Shown here piece after piece: positions 1-8,658 of a DNA stretch of 64,000 bases. The DNA lies in NCBI GenBank assembly GCA_964552655.1, contig CAZKHG010000003.1, positions 1 through 64,000 on the forward strand, given 5' to 3'. This DNA comes from CAZKHG01 sp964552655 (lineage in GTDB: Bacteria > Bacteroidota > Bacteroidia > Bacteroidales > Tenuifilaceae). The notes below the pieces were generated by a model. That model saw nothing but the letters and a program-made list of their open reading frames with translations. It did not search any database and was not told the origin of the DNA. The position numbers and the translations under genes were made by a program. How positions within the stretch are numbered: position 1 is the first letter of the stretch; the number at the start of each line of letters is the position of its first letter.

Positions 1-303
1 TGATAATGACTGGTAAAGGTTTGTTAGCAGGGCTTGACTTATTGGACCACCCTGAAAGAACACCAACCCTCCAATATTTTCGTTCTTTATTAATGATGAT
101 ATTTCGTTGATATGCTGCTGATCGCGGTTTGAATAGGCTGCAACCATAAAAAGCTGACCAATCTTCTCTCGCAAAGTCATGCTGTTAAATAGCGAGTCAA
201 CCCAACGATTCTGATAAAGTGAATCGGTTTGCTGTGCGATTGTATTAATGCTGATTAATATCGAAAAACAAATAAGGATGTACTTCAAGGATTTCATTTT
301 CAT
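1..303 (-). CDS. Glycoside hydrolase family 3 protein, N-terminal part (cut by window edge)
   Basis: This is the first 101 codons of a gene that runs off the left edge of the window. The product opens with a signal peptide (KYILICFSILISINTIAQ), so it is exported. The segment SMTLREKIGQLFMVAAYSN, followed by GGLVFFQGGPISQALLTN, matches the start of the TIM-barrel domain of GH3 beta-N-acetylhexosaminidases (NagZ-like), which cleave GlcNAc-containing chains such as peptidoglycan fragments. In Bacteroidota such proteins often carry a C-terminal serine-hydrolase domain, but that part lies outside the window. Two in-frame ATG codons (303 and 297) fit equally well. A -7 promoter element lies just upstream. 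The family call is by eye from a short N-terminus. Confidence 0.75.
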   Translation of the reverse strand, partial: MKMKSLKYILICFSILISINTIAQQTDSLYQNRWVDSLFNSMTLREKIGQLFMVAAYSNRDQQHINEISSLIKNENIGGLVFFQGGPISQALLTNLYQSLS

Positions 304-339
304 AGAAAAAGCTGATCATTTTAAACGGGTCAAAGAAAA

Positions 340-347
340 CAAATATA
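340..347 (-). promoter_or_regulatory. Bacteroidota -7 promoter element (TATATTTG)
   Basis: On the minus strand this reads TATATTTG, an exact match to TAnnTTTG, about 37 bases before the GH3 start codon. No clear -33 TTG was found at the usual spacing, so the call rests on one element and its position. Confidence 0.45.
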
Positions 348-472
348 GTATTGTGTTTCGATTTATTAAATTTATTGATCGCTTCGAAAAGATATTTTAA
401 ACTAAAATCAAACATTATAGTCAAAAAATTGTAATTTATAGGCAATTATCCAATCTTATAAAATCAAATATT

Positions 473-3400
473 ATGAAAAAGTTGTTGGTATTAATCTTTT
501 CTCTGATTGCAATTTCAATGGAAGTCAATGCCCAGGAATCCAGGTTAATGAGATTTCCTGCAATCAGTAATGATAAAATTGTTTTTACCTATGCAGGCGA
601 TTTATATTCTGTTCCCCTAACTGGAGGAATAGCCCGCAAGCTTACGAATCACGAAGGGTACGAGATGTTTCCCCATTTTTCGCCCGATGGTAAGACCATC
701 GCATTTACCGGTCAGTATGATGGCAATACAGAGGTATTCACCATTTCGGCTGATGGCGGCACCCCAAAACGATTAACTGTAACTGCAACCCTTAACCGTG
801 ATGATATCTCAGACAGGATGGGGCCAAACAATATTGTCATGTGCTGGTCGCCCGATGGGAAAAGTATAATTTACCGTTCAAGAAAACAAACCTTTAATGA
901 TTTTACAGGTCATCTATTCAAAGTATCGGTCAGCGGTGGCTTATCAGAGGAACTGCCCCTTACAAATGGTGGATTTTGCTCATTCTCACCTGATGGGAAG
1001 AAACTGGCTTTTAATAAGGTTTTCAGAGAGTTCAGAACATGGAAATACTATAAAGGCGGTATGGCTGACGATATCTCCATTTTTGATTTTGAATCAAAAG
1101 AAATTAAAACCATCACCAATAACAATTCACAGGATATTATCCCAATGTGGATTGGCGATGAAATCTATTATTTATCAGACAGGGACAGAACGATGAACCT
1201 TTTTGTTTATAATTTGAAAACACAAGAGACTACCAAATTAACCAACTTCACCGATTACGATATTAAATTCCCAACATTCAATAATTCTGCAATCGTTTTT
1301 GAGCAGGCCGGCTATATTCAAAAATTCGATATTAAAACAAAACAGGTAGCTAAAATCCCAATCACAATTGTTGATGAATTTGCCTGGTCTCGTTCCGTGT
1401 TAAAGGATGCCAGTAGTAACATTTTCAATTTTGATGTTTCACCTAATGGCGAGAGGGCTTTATTTTCTGCAAGAGGCGATATTTTTACAGTCCCATCGGA
1501 GAAAGGTATTACCCGTAACCTTACCCAAAGTTCAGATGCCCATGATCGTTCGGCCAGCTGGTCGCCTGATGGCAAATATATTGCCTATCTTTCCGACAGA
1601 ACAGGTGAGTACGAGGTTTATATTCAATCACAGGATGGTTCTTCGGATGCTGTAAAGGTTACCGATGGTACAAATAATTACATTTTTGGGCTAACCTGGT
1701 CGCCCGACAGCAAGAAAATCCTTTTCAATGACCGTTTGGCCCGTCTGCTTTGTGTTGACATTACCACTAAAAAAACCGTTCAGATTGATAAAGGTGCTTA
1801 TGGCTTGATACGAAATTACAACTGGTCGCCCGATAGCAAATGGGTTGTTTATTCTACTCAGGAAATCAATAAGTTCAATGTGATCTGTTTATATAATGTT
1901 GAATCGGGCAAAAAGTATCAGGTAACTGATAGCTGGTACACCTCTTCTCAGGCTAATTTCTCAAACGATGGTAAGTATTTGCTTTTTGTTTCCGATCGCG
2001 ATTTTGATCCGATTTATAGTCAAACTGAATGGAACCATGCATACCGTGCCATGAGCAAGATATACATGCTTTTACTTTCCAAGGATACCCCTTCACCTTT
2101 TGCCCTGGAAAACAATGAGGTTGTTGTGGCTAAAGCCGAGGAAACAAAGAAAGATGATAATAAAGGCAGCGCAAAGACAGAAAAAAATACCGAGAAAAAA
2201 GATACCGAAAAGAAAGAACCTACGGTTCCTGTTGTAAAAATTGATACTGACGATTTTGCTTCGCGTATAATCAGCTTACCCGTTGATGTGGCCTACTATT
2301 TCAATGTTTACTGTGTGGACGGGAAAGTTTACTATAATCAGTTTCAACCCGATAATCAGAAAAGCTATGCTAAGATGTACGATTTGAAGAAGAAATCGGA
2401 AACAGAACTCGGGGAGTCCATCAACTTTGTGATATCAGCAAACAACAAAAAGATGATGGTAAGTAAGAACAACACCTTTTCTATTATCGACTTGCCATCA
2501 TCTAAGATCAACATTGAAAAGCCTATTGATTTAAGTGGGATGAAGGTATGGGTTGATTATAAGAAGGAATGGAAACAGATTTTTGATGAGAGCTGGCGGC
2601 AAATGCGTGATTTCTTTTATGTTGAAAACATGCATGGGTTAAACTGGAAATCTGTTCACGATAAGTACGATGTTTTTTTACCCTTCGTTAATCACCGTAA
2701 AGATTTAACCTACATAATCGGCGAAATGATTGGTGAATTGAGCGTTGGTCACGCTTACGTTAATAGCGGCGAAACACAACGCCCCGAGAGAATAAAAGTT
2801 GGGTTACTTGGTGCAAAAATCAGCAAACATCCAAGCGGTTACTTCCAGATCAACCAGATTCTTGATGGTACATCGTGGAACAAAGAAATTCGCTCCCCGT
2901 TGCAGGAGGTAGGTATAAATGTTAAAAATGGAGATTTCATCCTGGCTGTTGACGGAAATGACCTCCAGAAAGTTGATGATATTTATTCAACTTTGATAGG
3001 TAAGTCAGGTAAAATTGTTGAAATACAGGTAAATACCAAACCCGAGAAATCAGGTAGCCGTAAAGTGTTGGTTACCCCAATTGCCGATGAATCAAACCTA
3101 TACTACTACGATTGGGTTCAGAATAATCTGCGCAAGGTAACTGAGGCAACCAACGGCGAAGTAGGCTATATACATATTCCTGATATGGGAGTTGAAGGTT
3201 TAAATGAATTTGTTAAGTATTTCTACCCGCAGCTGAATAAAAAAGGCTTGATTATTGATGATCGTGGCAATGGCGGTGGGAATGTTTCTCCAATGATTTT
3301 GGAACGCCTGAGCCGAGTAGCTTATAGGGTAACCATGCGTAGAGGATTTGACAATCCCAGCCCAATACCTTCTGAAACGCACGTTGGCCCGAAGGTTCTA

Positions 3401-3763
3401 CTCATGGACAGGTATTCAGCATCCGATGGTGATCTTTTCCCTTACGGGTTTAAAAAGCTGGGACTTGGTCCGGTAATTGGTACTCGCTCTTGGGGAGGAG
3501 TTGTTGGTATATCATCCTCGCTTCCTTTTGTTGATGGGGCAGATCTCCGTAAACCCGAATTTACCAGCTACAGCGTAGATACTGGTCAGTGGATCATTGA
3601 AGGGTATGGTGTTGACCCTGATATTTGGATTGACAACGATCCCTACAAAGAGTACATGGGAACCGATGATCAGCTCAACAAAGCCATTGAGGTAATCAAG
3701 GAAAAACTGAAAGATTATAAAGGATTACCCCCAATCCCGCCTGCGCCTGATAAATCTAAATAA
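473..3763 (+). CDS. Tricorn-like S41 protease with N-terminal beta-propeller
   Basis: Large exported serine protease of the tricorn/S41 family, 1096 residues. A signal peptide (first ~21 residues, ending VNAQ) sends it to the periplasm or beyond. Residues ~25-540 form beta-propeller repeats with recurrent WSPDG/WSPDS motifs (TolB/PD40 type). A Lys/Glu-rich linker covers ~551-587. A tricorn core domain, a PDZ domain (~790-875) and the C-terminal S41 domain follow. Residues placed like the tricorn catalytic set are H760 (in GELSVGHAYV), S984 and D985 (in YSASDGDLF) and E1043 (in IEGYGVDPD). Members of the family degrade peptides; the substrate here is unknown. It is transcribed divergently from the GH3 gene and followed by a hairpin. 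Confidence 0.9.
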   Translation: MKKLLVLIFSLIAISMEVNAQESRLMRFPAISNDKIVFTYAGDLYSVPLTGGIARKLTNHEGYEMFPHFSPDGKTIAFTGQYDGNTEVFTISADGGTPKRLTVTATLNRDDISDRMGPNNIVMCWSPDGKSIIYRSRKQTFNDFTGHLFKVSVSGGLSEELPLTNGGFCSFSPDGKKLAFNKVFREFRTWKYYKGGMADDISIFDFESKEIKTITNNNSQDIIPMWIGDEIYYLSDRDRTMNLFVYNLKTQETTKLTNFTDYDIKFPTFNNSAIVFEQAGYIQKFDIKTKQVAKIPITIVDEFAWSRSVLKDASSNIFNFDVSPNGERALFSARGDIFTVPSEKGITRNLTQSSDAHDRSASWSPDGKYIAYLSDRTGEYEVYIQSQDGSSDAVKVTDGTNNYIFGLTWSPDSKKILFNDRLARLLCVDITTKKTVQIDKGAYGLIRNYNWSPDSKWVVYSTQEINKFNVICLYNVESGKKYQVTDSWYTSSQANFSNDGKYLLFVSDRDFDPIYSQTEWNHAYRAMSKIYMLLLSKDTPSPFALENNEVVVAKAEETKKDDNKGSAKTEKNTEKKDTEKKEPTVPVVKIDTDDFASRIISLPVDVAYYFNVYCVDGKVYYNQFQPDNQKSYAKMYDLKKKSETELGESINFVISANNKKMMVSKNNTFSIIDLPSSKINIEKPIDLSGMKVWVDYKKEWKQIFDESWRQMRDFFYVENMHGLNWKSVHDKYDVFLPFVNHRKDLTYIIGEMIGELSVGHAYVNSGETQRPERIKVGLLGAKISKHPSGYFQINQILDGTSWNKEIRSPLQEVGINVKNGDFILAVDGNDLQKVDDIYSTLIGKSGKIVEIQVNTKPEKSGSRKVLVTPIADESNLYYYDWVQNNLRKVTEATNGEVGYIHIPDMGVEGLNEFVKYFYPQLNKKGLIIDDRGNGGGNVSPMILERLSRVAYRVTMRRGFDNPSPIPSETHVGPKVLLMDRYSASDGDLFPYGFKKLGLGPVIGTRSWGGVVGISSSLPFVDGADLRKPEFTSYSVDTGQWIIEGYGVDPDIWIDNDPYKEYMGTDDQLNKAIEVIKEKLKDYKGLPPIPPAPDKSK

Positions 3764-3788
3764 TTTCTTATTTAGTTTTTAATTATAA

Positions 3789-3835
3789 TGCCAGGGAAGT
3801 TATATCTAAAGTGATATGGTTTCCCTGGTATTATT
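3789..3835 (+). terminator. Candidate terminator hairpin after the tricorn-like gene
   Basis: CCAGGGAA (3791-3798) pairs perfectly with TTCCCTGG (3821-3828). Inside the loop, ATATC and GATAT can extend the fold. The 3' side is T-rich but interrupted (TATTATTATT), so this is a probable, not classic, terminator. Confidence 0.5.
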
Positions 3836-3902
3836 ATTGATAGTTTTAAACCGGATTTAAAATATTTTTTATTCTACCTTTACCATCTAATTTTTTTAAG
3901 AA

Positions 3903-5663
3903 ATGAGAAAATATATAATTCTAACATTGGCGTTATTCCTTACCATTACTGTATTCTCACAGAAAAATGTAGTGTTGAAGATATTACAAACTAGCGATGT
4001 TCATGGTGCCATATTCCCGTTTGACTTCATAAACAACCGCCCAATGGAAACAAGCCTTTCTCAGGTTTACACTTATGTTTTACAGGAAAGAGCCAATAAG
4101 AATCAACAAGTTATCTTGCTCGATAACGGCGACATACTCCAGGGACAGCCCACCGTTTACTATTCCAATTTTATTGATACTTTAAATAAAAACATAGTTT
4201 CCAGGGTTTATAACTTTATGGGTTATGATGCTGCTACAATTGGGAATCATGATATTGAGGCAGGACCGAAGGTATATTTAAAGGTTGCCCGCGAGATCAA
4301 CCTCCCATTACTTGGTGCTAATATTATCAACGAAAAAACGAATGAACCGGCCTATAAACCTTATATTGTTATTAAACGAGCAGGTGTTAAGACAGTTGTG
4401 CTAGGCCTCACTACACCAGGTATTCCAAACTGGCTCCCAAAGGTTTTATGGCCCGATTACCGGTTCGATGATATGATATTAACAACCAGTAAATGGGTGG
4501 AAATTATTCAGGAGAAAGAAAAGCCTGATGTTTTAATCGGTTTGTTTCACTCCGGTCATAATGCCAATTATGGGAGCAAAAATCCCGATGAGCTATTCAA
4601 CGAAAATGCCTCATTGATGATTGCCAAACAAATCCCTGGATTTGATGCTATTCTGATAGGCCATGATCACGACAGGTTATGCCAGAAATTTCTAAGCACT
4701 TCTGGAGATTCAGTGTTAATTCTCGACCCTGGTTCCTCTGCAAGATATATTTCGGAAACTACGATATCAATATCAATCGGCAAAAAGGGGGAGATAAAAA
4801 AACAGATTAAAGGGAAACTGGTTGAAACTAAAAATTTTATACCCGATCCTTCCTTTATGAGTGAGTTTGGGGATTACTCAAAAAAAGTTGAAACTTTTGT
4901 AAACCGGAAAATTGGTGAATTTACGGCAACTTCAACCACAGCGGATGCATATTTTGGCCCATCATCTTTTATCGATTTCATTAACAACGCTCAGCTTAGC
5001 ATTGGCAATGCAGAAGTATCGTTTGCTGCACCTTTAACGTTTGATGCCACTATTGAAAAGGGCCCTGTTTATGTTCGAGATATGTTTAAACTTTACAAGT
5101 TTGAAAATTTTCTATATACCATGAACCTTACAGGATTGGAAATTGATAAATTTCTTGAACATTCCTATAAGCTATGGATGAATACCATGAAATCGCCCGA
5201 TGATCATTTAATCAGGTTTAAGCTGAATGATGACGGCTCACTTGACCTCAGGAGAGATGGTAAGGTTCAGCTTGCCTCCAATTATTATAGTTTTGATTCA
5301 GCACTGGGAATTATTTACACTGTTGATGTATCAAAGCCTGCAGGTGAAAGGGTTAATATCATTTCTATGGCTGACGGCACTCCTTTTGATACAAATAAAG
5401 TATATAAAGTGGCAATCAACTCATACCGTGGCAATGGGGGAGGCGGTCATCTGACTGAAGGTTGTGGAATAAACCAGGAAGAGCTAAAGAATAGAATTAG
5501 CTTTTCCACCGTGAAGGATTTACGTTATTATATTCTGAAAAAAATTGAAAGTGAAGGAGTTGTCACTCCAAAATCGTTTAATCAATGGAAAATATTACCC
5601 GAAGATTGGGCAATGAATGCAGCCGTAAAAGATAGAGAGCTGCTTTTTGGCAAATCAAAATAG
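3903..5663 (+). CDS. 5'-nucleotidase / 2',3'-cyclic phosphodiesterase family (UshA/CpdB-like)
   Basis: Exported metallophosphoesterase of 586 residues that should hydrolyse nucleotides or cyclic nucleotides in the periplasm. A signal peptide ends at VFSQ (residue 20). The N-terminal metallophosphatase domain shows DVH (D32, H34), the DNGD loop, GNHD (N115, H116, D117) and GHDHD (H254, H256), which together bind two metals. The C-terminal 5'-nucleotidase domain (~340-560) carries the glycine-rich NGGGGHLTEG stretch expected near the substrate pocket. Length and two-domain order match the family. QueE follows after 8 bases, so the two genes are probably co-transcribed, though their functions are not obviously linked. 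A near-consensus -7 (TACCTTTA) lies about 20 bases before the start. Substrate preference cannot be told from sequence alone. Confidence 0.88.
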   Translation: MRKYIILTLALFLTITVFSQKNVVLKILQTSDVHGAIFPFDFINNRPMETSLSQVYTYVLQERANKNQQVILLDNGDILQGQPTVYYSNFIDTLNKNIVSRVYNFMGYDAATIGNHDIEAGPKVYLKVAREINLPLLGANIINEKTNEPAYKPYIVIKRAGVKTVVLGLTTPGIPNWLPKVLWPDYRFDDMILTTSKWVEIIQEKEKPDVLIGLFHSGHNANYGSKNPDELFNENASLMIAKQIPGFDAILIGHDHDRLCQKFLSTSGDSVLILDPGSSARYISETTISISIGKKGEIKKQIKGKLVETKNFIPDPSFMSEFGDYSKKVETFVNRKIGEFTATSTTADAYFGPSSFIDFINNAQLSIGNAEVSFAAPLTFDATIEKGPVYVRDMFKLYKFENFLYTMNLTGLEIDKFLEHSYKLWMNTMKSPDDHLIRFKLNDDGSLDLRRDGKVQLASNYYSFDSALGIIYTVDVSKPAGERVNIISMADGTPFDTNKVYKVAINSYRGNGGGGHLTEGCGINQEELKNRISFSTVKDLRYYILKKIESEGVVTPKSFNQWKILPEDWAMNAAVKDRELLFGKSK

Positions 5664-5671
5664 AATATTTA

Positions 5672-6307
5672 ATGACCTTGAACAGCTACATAAAACAATT
5701 TGAAACTGGTGAATACCTTCCTCTGGTAGAGGAATTTTATACATTGCAAGGAGAGGGCTTTCATACTGGCAAAGCCGCCTATTTTATCAGGATTGGCGGT
5801 TGTGATGTTGGCTGTAGCTGGTGCGATTCAAAATTAACCTGGAATCCTGAAATTTTTCCACCTGTTAAAGTTACCGATATTGTTGATAGAGCAGCTTCAT
5901 TCCCTGCAAAAGCGGTGGTGGTAACCGGTGGTGAACCCAGCCTTTACAATTTGAATTTTTTATGCAGTGAACTGAAAAGCAGAGGTATTTCAACTTTTAT
6001 TGAAACATCCGGTGCTTACCCTTTAAATGGTCAATGGGATTGGATATGCCTTTCTCCTAAAAAGCAGCAACCTCCGGTTGATGGCATTCACATGAAAGCC
6101 GATGAACTAAAAGTTATTATTTCTTCTAAGGATGATCTGACCTGGGCTGAGAACAATTCCAACATGGTTAAATCTACATGCCACCTTTACCTTCAACCCG
6201 AGTGGAGTAAATTTAACGAAACCATTACCTGGCTTACCGAATATGTGATGCAAAACCCAAAGTGGAAAATATCGCTTCAGGCTCACAAGTTTATGCACAT
6301 ACCTTAA
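5672..6307 (+). CDS. queE: 7-carboxy-7-deazaguanine synthase
   Basis: Radical-SAM enzyme of 211 residues that converts 6-carboxy-tetrahydropterin to 7-carboxy-7-deazaguanine in the queuosine (preQ0) pathway. The cluster motif is C44-x3-C48-x2-C51 within GGCDVGCSWCDSK. QGEGFHTGKAAYFIRIGG before it and VTGGEPSLYNL after it are also typical of QueE. Length fits the family. It lies 8 bases after the phosphoesterase gene and 10 bases before the OmpA gene, so it probably shares a transcript with both. No other queuosine gene is visible in the window. Confidence 0.93.
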   Translation: MTLNSYIKQFETGEYLPLVEEFYTLQGEGFHTGKAAYFIRIGGCDVGCSWCDSKLTWNPEIFPPVKVTDIVDRAASFPAKAVVVTGGEPSLYNLNFLCSELKSRGISTFIETSGAYPLNGQWDWICLSPKKQQPPVDGIHMKADELKVIISSKDDLTWAENNSNMVKSTCHLYLQPEWSKFNETITWLTEYVMQNPKWKISLQAHKFMHIP

Positions 6308-6317
6308 GTATTGATAA

Positions 6318-8246
6318 ATGAGATTAATTGCTTTTATTGTTTTATCCTGTATTCTCTCTATTCAGTTGTTAATCGCCCAAACAACCAAATTATCCATTTC
6401 CAATAAAAAAGCTATTGCTTTATACGAGAAGGCAATTGCAGCATACGACAATTATGATCACGCAACAGCCATCTCTTTACTAACCCAAAGCATTAAAAAA
6501 TCCGAAAACTTTATTGAAGCTTACCTGATGCTATCCCAGATTTATCAGGAGCAACGAGATTACGACAACTCAATAATTGCTGCAGAAAAGGCAATTGGCA
6601 TTAACCCCGATTATTACCCAAATATCCATTTTAACCTTGGGAATATGTTTTTGGTAAAGGGTGAATATCAACATGCACTTGAAAAATTTAACAAGTTCAA
6701 GACTTATAAAACAATTCGTACAGAGGTAAGATATATTACCGACAGAAAAATTCAGCAATGTGAATTTGCCTTAAACTCAATTACCCATCCTGTTGATTTT
6801 AAACCCGAGAACCTTGGCCCTAATATTAATTCAAGGTACGATGATTATTGGCCCAGCCTCTCTGCTGATGAAAATACATTGGTAATTACGTCCAATGTAC
6901 CCAGGGATACCTCAGTTGACATTGTTCTGTATAACCGGCAGGAAGATTTTTTTGTCTCCCACAGAGACTCAGAAGGACAATGGGAAAAAATAAAACCTGT
7001 TGGTTACCCATTGAATACGGTTCAGAATGAGGGTGCTCAGTCTATTACCTCCGATGGAAAAACCATGTATTTTACACAATGTAAAGGCGTTTGTAGTATT
7101 TACCGTTCAAATTTACTCAGCAATGGGAAGTGGGACAAACCCGTTAAACTCCCCAAAAATATTAATCATGAAAGATTTTCCAGCAAACAACCATCCATTT
7201 CTCCTGATGGCAGAACATTATACTTTGTGAGCAACCGGCCGGGAGGAATTGGCGATTTTGATATATGGAAATCAACACTGAACGACAATTGGGAATGGGG
7301 CAATCCGGTAAATCTGGGTAGAACCATCAACACTCAGTATTTGGAACAATCACCCTTTATTCATTTTGATAACAGAACCTTGTACTTCTCATCCGATGGC
7401 TTTATCGGAATGGGTGGCCTCGATATTTATGTGAGCCATTTACAGGATGACAGCACCTGGAGTGAACCCAAAAACCTTGGATACCCTATCAATACCTTTA
7501 GGGATGAAGATGGACTTATTGTCAATGCCAAAGGAACAACAGCTTACTATTCATCCGATAGGGGTGAAGGCTCACATCGCGATATTTTTACTTTTAGGCT
7601 GAACCCTGATGTTCAACCAACCCCGGTTTCGTATTTATCAGGATTGATTTTTAACACTGAAAACCACGAACCGGTGAGAGCCGATTTTACCCTGGTAAAC
7701 CTTAAGTCCGGAAAGGAGACCATGAAATCATTGTCAAACTTCGATGGTTCATTCCTGGTTTGTATTCCAACTGATGAAAGCTATGCCTTTTTTGCATCTG
7801 CCCCGGGATATCTTTTTTACTCAGATCACTTTGATATCAAGGGGCAACACACATTTGACAAACCTTTTCTTAAAGACATTGGTTTAAAGCCTATTAAGGT
7901 TAATGAGCTGATTGTAATGCGGAACATCTTCTTCAAAACCGATTCCTTTGAACTTGAGGAAGAATCAATGGTTGAACTCTCCAAATTATTTACTTTCCTT
8001 GCCAATAATCCAACGTTAAAAGTTGAAATCGGTGGACATACCGATAATTCAGGTTCAGATGATTATAATCAGAAGCTCTCAGAAATGAGGGCCAAATCCG
8101 TTGCCAGTTATCTGATTAGCAAAAATATTGCTATTGATAGAATCACCTGGAAGGGTTACGGTGAAACCTGCCCTGTATCTTCAAATGATACAGATAATGG
8201 CAAAGCTGATAACAGGAGAACCGAGGTAAAAATTGTTGGCGTTTAG
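6318..8246 (+). CDS. PorE-like OmpA-family protein (TPR, PD40 propeller, CRD, OmpA)
   Basis: Envelope protein of 642 residues with a signal peptide ending at LLIAQ (residue 21). Domains in order are TPR repeats (~30-160), a PD40/WD40-like propeller (~165-430, with repeats such as QPSISPDGRTLYFVSNRPGG and DIYVS), a carboxypeptidase-regulatory-like fold (~435-520) and an OmpA C-terminal peptidoglycan-binding domain (~530-642, with GGHTDNSGSDDYN and the RR near the end). This is the domain order described for PorE of the T9SS, but many Bacteroidota paralogues share it. Unlike PorE it has no lipobox cysteine. The likely role is anchoring an envelope complex to peptidoglycan; a T9SS role is only inferred. 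Confidence 0.8.
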   Translation: MRLIAFIVLSCILSIQLLIAQTTKLSISNKKAIALYEKAIAAYDNYDHATAISLLTQSIKKSENFIEAYLMLSQIYQEQRDYDNSIIAAEKAIGINPDYYPNIHFNLGNMFLVKGEYQHALEKFNKFKTYKTIRTEVRYITDRKIQQCEFALNSITHPVDFKPENLGPNINSRYDDYWPSLSADENTLVITSNVPRDTSVDIVLYNRQEDFFVSHRDSEGQWEKIKPVGYPLNTVQNEGAQSITSDGKTMYFTQCKGVCSIYRSNLLSNGKWDKPVKLPKNINHERFSSKQPSISPDGRTLYFVSNRPGGIGDFDIWKSTLNDNWEWGNPVNLGRTINTQYLEQSPFIHFDNRTLYFSSDGFIGMGGLDIYVSHLQDDSTWSEPKNLGYPINTFRDEDGLIVNAKGTTAYYSSDRGEGSHRDIFTFRLNPDVQPTPVSYLSGLIFNTENHEPVRADFTLVNLKSGKETMKSLSNFDGSFLVCIPTDESYAFFASAPGYLFYSDHFDIKGQHTFDKPFLKDIGLKPIKVNELIVMRNIFFKTDSFELEEESMVELSKLFTFLANNPTLKVEIGGHTDNSGSDDYNQKLSEMRAKSVASYLISKNIAIDRITWKGYGETCPVSSNDTDNGKADNRRTEVKIVGV

Positions 8247-8250
8247 TTTT

Positions 8251-8658
8251 TTACTTAAGCCTGACATCAAATTTATCCCCAATGATTATATAACAGGGAT
8301 CACTACATGAACTCTCATCAAGTTTGGTTCTTACCTTTTTCCCATCAACAGCATAGATAGTCTTGCCATCTTTATTGTATTTTGCCACAACTGAATAGTA
8401 TTTACCAACCTCCACGTTGAAAATGGTTAGGTTGATATCCTCAAAGATAATTTCTCCATCATCAATGCTTCCTTGATAAACTGTAATGGGTACAGTTCTA
8501 TTTTCCTCATTATTGGTGATGGAAATTGAAATGATGGTTTCAAGAGGTTTATCATTGTAACAGCTATTGCAATCAACAAATATTGATTCCATGTTCTCAC
8601 ACGAAAGCGGAAAGAATATCACTATCAGAATGGTTAGTAATTGCGAGAATATTTTCAT
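8251..8658 (-). CDS. Small lipoprotein of unknown function
   Basis: A 135-residue protein whose N-terminus is a lipoprotein signal with lipobox cysteine C20 (FFPLSC). The mature part is mostly predicted beta, and it has a CNSC pair near the N-terminus and a CSDPC pair near residue 120 that could form disulfides or bind metal. I do not recognise a family. Its ATG follows the stop codon of the ankyrin gene directly (TAAATG), so the two are very probably translated from one mRNA and may work together at the outer membrane. Confidence 0.7.
   Translation of the reverse strand: MKIFSQLLTILIVIFFPLSCENMESIFVDCNSCYNDKPLETIISISITNNEENRTVPITVYQGSIDDGEIIFEDINLTIFNVEVGKYYSVVAKYNKDGKTIYAVDGKKVRTKLDESSCSDPCYIIIGDKFDVRLK

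Noticed and set aside
840..1850. Recurring DNA motif TGGTCGCCCGAT in the tricorn-like gene
   Set aside because: It encodes the repeated WSPD of the beta-propeller; a coding repeat, not a regulatory element.
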